Of a DNA stretch of 64,000 bases, positions 61,282-64,000 are shown in pieces. A program made the translations under genes and the position numbers. Source of the stretch: Candidatus Avispirillum faecium (lineage in GTDB: Bacteria > Bacillota > Clostridia > Oscillospirales > CAG-272); the NCBI GenBank assembly GCA_904396155.1, contig CAJFOI010000005.1, positions 1 to 64,000 on the forward strand, in the 5' to 3' direction. The notes under the pieces were generated by a model. It did no database searches and was not told where the DNA came from. It worked only from the letters and a program-made list of their open reading frames with translations. Each line of letters begins with the position of its first letter. The stretch's first letter is position 1.

Positions 61282-62424
61282 ATGAAAGCTTTTAGACCAG
61301 AGGTGGAGCACGGCATCGTATTCCGGCAGACGCCCACCACCTGCTTTAAGTATAACGGTTGGCCTACTGTTTGCAGGGATGAAAACGGTGTTTTGTATGC
61401 GGCGGCCTCTTCCATGCGCATGTCTCATGTGGATCCTACGGGCAAGGACTGCATGTGGATCAGTCAAAACGAGGGAAAGACTTGGAGCCCGCCTCTTGTG
61501 ATCCACGATTCTTATTTTGACGATCGCGATGCGGGGATCGTTTATATGGGAAAGGGGAGAATGCTGCTCAGCTATTTTTCCCTTTGTTATGAAGATTTTT
61601 GCGACGGCATCCAGTCCTATGACTGGTTTCCAAAGCCTGACAAGGCTATATCCAAAGGATTTGGAGAGAGTTGGAAGTGTCTTTCTAAAGAAGAACGCGT
61701 GAAAGGGACCGGCGCATTTGTGAAAGTTTCCGAGGACTACGGCATGACCTGGAGTGCCCCCGTCCGCGTGCCCCTTACTGCCCCCCACGGCCCGACTGTA
61801 TGCAAAGACGGCACGCTGGTCTATATGGGCAAGGAGATGGATCCGGAGTATGAAGCACCCAATCCCATCGTACTGTATACAAGCAAAGACGGCGGCTATA
61901 CCTGGACCCACACGGGCACTGTCCCGCCTGGGGAGGATATCACTGTAGACAACATGCACGAACCCCATGTGGTGGAATTGCCCGGCGGACGCCTTTTGGG
62001 GGCGATCCGCGTCCACGAGAGGAAGGCGCAGCCGGATTTCACAGTATACACTACATATTCTGATGACAGGGGAAAAACCTGGTCTGTACCGGTTTGTATC
62101 GGTGTAGATGGATCTCCTCCGCATTTGTTGGTGCATTCCAGCGGCGCCGTTATCTGCTCCTATGGACGCCGCCGGGGTGATGGCGGAAAAAAGGATCGCA
62201 GGCCGGAGGACAGGAGCGAACGCGCCTGCGTCAGCTACGACGGAGGAGAGACCTGGACAGAGGATTACTGTCTCAACGACGAGATAGACACGCAGCTGGA
62301 CATGGGATATCCTGCTTCCGTGGAGCTGTCTGACGGATCGATTATGACGGTGTATTATCAGTGTTGGCCTGGGGACTGGTACACCAGCGTACTGTATACA
62401 AAATGGAGATTGAACGGGAAATAA
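61282..62424 (+). CDS. Sialidase-like BNR-repeat protein
   Basis: This 380-residue protein has a six-bladed sialidase-type propeller with five Asp-box motifs (S-x-D/N-x-G-x-T-W): SQNEGKTW, SEDYGMTW, SKDGGYTW, SDDRGKTW and SYDGGETW. Candidate active-site residues include the Arg-rich RVHER and the HEPHVVE block near 220. No signal peptide or membrane helix was seen, so it would be cytoplasmic unless exported another way. The start at 61282 has AAGGAG upstream. It may cleave sialic acid or another acidic sugar from imported oligosaccharides; the substrate is not certain. Confidence 0.78.
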   Translation: MKAFRPEVEHGIVFRQTPTTCFKYNGWPTVCRDENGVLYAAASSMRMSHVDPTGKDCMWISQNEGKTWSPPLVIHDSYFDDRDAGIVYMGKGRMLLSYFSLCYEDFCDGIQSYDWFPKPDKAISKGFGESWKCLSKEERVKGTGAFVKVSEDYGMTWSAPVRVPLTAPHGPTVCKDGTLVYMGKEMDPEYEAPNPIVLYTSKDGGYTWTHTGTVPPGEDITVDNMHEPHVVELPGGRLLGAIRVHERKAQPDFTVYTTYSDDRGKTWSVPVCIGVDGSPPHLLVHSSGAVICSYGRRRGDGGKKDRRPEDRSERACVSYDGGETWTEDYCLNDEIDTQLDMGYPASVELSDGSIMTVYYQCWPGDWYTSVLYTKWRLNGK

Positions 62425-62462
62425 AAAACAAACGCGCCGTACCAGGCGCGTTTGTTTTTTTG
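62423..62462 (+). terminator. Intrinsic terminator after the sialidase-like gene
   Basis: A 16-bp stem (62423-62438 with 62445-62460) with loop GTACCA and a T-tract that begins within the 3' arm. It overlaps the stop codon. Confidence 0.92.
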
Positions 62463-62550
62463 CTTATTGGAAAACATGCACAAATTCGGGAGCTCAATTT
62501 ATGCAAAAAGACGATATTCCAAATTGCCGCAATTATTTGTCTGATTGCCC

Positions 62551-62579
62551 TTGCAATCCCAAAATGAATTCATTAAAAT
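62551..62579 (+). promoter_or_regulatory. Promoter of the Gfo/Idh oxidoreductase gene
   Basis: TTGCAA (62551-62556), a 17-bp spacer and TAAAAT (62574-62579). The start codon lies 43 nt downstream. Confidence 0.7.
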
Positions 62580-62622
62580 GAAACAAAGTACAAAAACTTT
62601 CAGCAGTTCGGAGGAAGAACGA

Positions 62623-63723
62623 ATGGCGACAATGGCAAACAATAAGGTAAGAGTAGGAATCATCGGCTGCGGCGGGATTGCAAACGGAAAGCACATGCCC
62701 GGCCTTAAGTCTGTTCCCGAAGCGGAAATGGTGGCATTCTGCGATTTGGTGCTGTCCCGTGCAGAGGCGGCAAAGGAAAAATTCGGCAGCAAGGATGCAA
62801 AGGTCTACACCGATTATAAAAAGCTTTTGGAGGATGCCTCCATCGATGTGGTGCATGTGTGTACGCCCAACCGCTCTCACAGCTTCATTACGGTAGATGC
62901 GCTGGAAGCGGGCAAGCATGTTATGTGCGAAAAGCCCATGGCGATCAATTCTGCAGAGGCGCTGAAAATGATCGAAGCAGCAAAGCGTACCGGCAAAAAG
63001 CTCACTATCGGATACCAGAATCGGCAGAGAAACGATTCTCAGTACTTAAAAGAAGCGGCCGCCAGAGGAGAATTCGGCGACATCTATTATGCAAAGGCGT
63101 TTGCCGTTCGCCGCAGATTTGTGCCTACATGGGGCGTTTTCCTGAATGAATACGAGCAGGGCGGCGGTCCGCTGATCGATATCGGGACCCATTCCCTGGA
63201 TTTGACGCTGTGGACGATGAACAACTATAAGCCCAAGTACTGCGTGGGTACTACATATCACAAATTCCGTTATCAGACCCAGACGGGCAATGCGTGCGGC
63301 GACTGGGATCCCAACGAGTTTACGGTAGAGGATTCTGCATTCGGATTCATTGTAATGGAGAACGGCGCCACCATCAGCCTGGAGTCTTCCTGGGCGCTGA
63401 ATACGCTGGAAGTGCGTGAGGCACAGACGCTGATCTGCGGGACCAAAGGCGGTGCCGACATGCTGGACGGCCTGCGGTTCAACGCGGTGGAAGGGAACCG
63501 GCAAGTGGTAAAGAACATCGATCTCAGCACGGGATCTGTTGCCTATTACAGCGGCATCGGCGGCGGTTCCGACGGAGAGCGGGAAGCATATCAGTGGATT
63601 CATTCTATTCTGGACGATAAGGATCCCTGCGTTCTGCCCGAGCAGGCATATTGCGTCACCCAGATTCTGGAAGGTATTTACGAGTCTGCGAAGACCGGCG
63701 ACATCGTATTCTTGAATAAATAA
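62623..63723 (+). CDS. Gfo/Idh/MocA-family oxidoreductase
   Basis: This 366-residue NAD(P)-dependent sugar or polyol dehydrogenase has the Rossmann motif GIIGCGGIANGKH near residue 13, the EKP motif in CEKPMAIN near 102, and the active-site-type block GGPLIDIGTHSLDLTL near 180. GGAGGAA lies 7 nt before the ATG at 62623; an earlier ATG at 62545 precedes the promoter -10. A sugar-isomerase-like gene follows, a usual pairing for inositol- or uronate-like substrates. The specific substrate is unknown. Confidence 0.9.
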   Translation: MATMANNKVRVGIIGCGGIANGKHMPGLKSVPEAEMVAFCDLVLSRAEAAKEKFGSKDAKVYTDYKKLLEDASIDVVHVCTPNRSHSFITVDALEAGKHVMCEKPMAINSAEALKMIEAAKRTGKKLTIGYQNRQRNDSQYLKEAAARGEFGDIYYAKAFAVRRRFVPTWGVFLNEYEQGGGPLIDIGTHSLDLTLWTMNNYKPKYCVGTTYHKFRYQTQTGNACGDWDPNEFTVEDSAFGFIVMENGATISLESSWALNTLEVREAQTLICGTKGGADMLDGLRFNAVEGNRQVVKNIDLSTGSVAYYSGIGGGSDGEREAYQWIHSILDDKDPCVLPEQAYCVTQILEGIYESAKTGDIVFLNK

Positions 63724-63792
63724 CATAGATGTGTGTCTGCATATGCGGCGGACCGCATGACAGGTAAATATAGGAAAGAGAAGGTATATCCT

Positions 63793-64000
63793 ATGAAATT
63801 GTGTGTATTGGCAAATTTGTTCTGGGATCTCACCCTGGATGAAACCCTTGCAAAATTAAAACCTCTGGGAGTGCAGGCGGTGGAGATCGGCGCGGGCGGA
63901 TTCCCCGGAAAGGCGCAATGCAATCCGGCAGAACTGCTGGCGGATGAGAAAAAACTGCAGGCGTGGAAGGAAACATTTGAAAAATACGATATTGAGCTGG
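63793..64000 (+). CDS. Sugar phosphate isomerase/epimerase (xylose isomerase-like TIM barrel), 3' truncated by window end
   Basis: The first 69 codons are present and run off the window. They start MKLCVLANLFWDLTLDETL, followed by PLGVQAVEIGAGGFPG, the first strands and helices of an AP-endonuclease-2/xylose-isomerase-like barrel. GAGAAGG lies 8 nt upstream. It follows the Gfo/Idh gene by 69 nt and is likely in the same transcript. The function cannot be refined from the fragment. Confidence 0.75.
   Translation, partial: MKLCVLANLFWDLTLDETLAKLKPLGVQAVEIGAGGFPGKAQCNPAELLADEKKLQAWKETFEKYDIEL

Overview
The window looks like chromosomal DNA of an anaerobic, gut-type Clostridia bacterium, probably in or near the Oscillospirales. 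This is inferred from gene content, not from a marker phylogeny. The supporting features are a trimeric NADH-dependent [FeFe] hydrogenase, an ECF vitamin transporter, a Gram-positive dcw cluster with a PASTA penicillin-binding protein, a surface protein ending in an S-P-Q-T-G sorting-like motif, DUF951 and DUF5711-type proteins, and GC-rich intergenic hairpin repeats. Base composition is balanced to mildly GC-rich. Genes are densely packed with many 4-nt ATGA overlaps. No phage, IS element, CRISPR array or rRNA was found.

Layout. 1-2350: tRNA-Leu(UAG) on the minus strand, then a consensus promoter, a tetrahydrofolate riboswitch and a folate-salvage operon (folT-like ECF S component, folC). 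2365-2515: a hairpin-rich dispersed repeat. 2567-10538 (minus strand): one long probable operon from a promoter at 10510-10538 (DUF951 protein, YfhO-type membrane protein, ruvA, ruvB), followed closely by a class III aminotransferase and an FGGY sugar kinase. 10637-23399 (plus): ruvC from a back-to-back promoter, a SAM methyltransferase, ecfA1-ecfA2-ecfT, truA, a DUF5711-type protein, cvpA, a CDP-alcohol phosphatidyltransferase, a ClpE-like unfoldase, and a full-length P-type ATPase homologue in which every catalytic motif is degenerate. 23422-25618: mrp and a membrane-anchored phosphodiester glycosidase. 25778-34148: a ten-gene hydrogenase operon that mixes the HydABC electron-bifurcating enzyme with a sensory-type hydrogenase paralogue, two HATPase proteins, two DRTGG proteins and a PHP protein. 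34159-41966: a foldase-like lipoprotein, tRNA-Arg(CCU), a 1407-residue surface nucleotidase, and a small unit of an APH-like kinase, a nitroreductase and a tautomerase. 42165-54940: the dcw cluster (mraZ, rsmH, ftsL-like, PBP, murE, mraY, ftsW, murG, ftsQ/divIB, ftsZ), lacking murF, murD and murC. 54998-55545: an array of the same repeat family including two 171-bp tandem units. 55680-58790 (minus): an RluA-type pseudouridine synthase and the serC-serA pair. 58858-64000 (plus): two tandem N-acetylhexosamine-kinase-like genes, a sialidase-like protein, a Gfo/Idh/MocA oxidoreductase and the start of a sugar isomerase-like gene, suggesting use of host or dietary amino-sugar glycans.

The most unusual item is the catalytically dead-looking P-type ATPase (20649-23399). 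Other points of note are the folate riboswitch with a visible RBS-sequestering hairpin, the sensory hydrogenase and signalling genes inside the hydABC operon, the terminator-like hairpin that contains the murE ribosome binding site, and the tandem repeat array.
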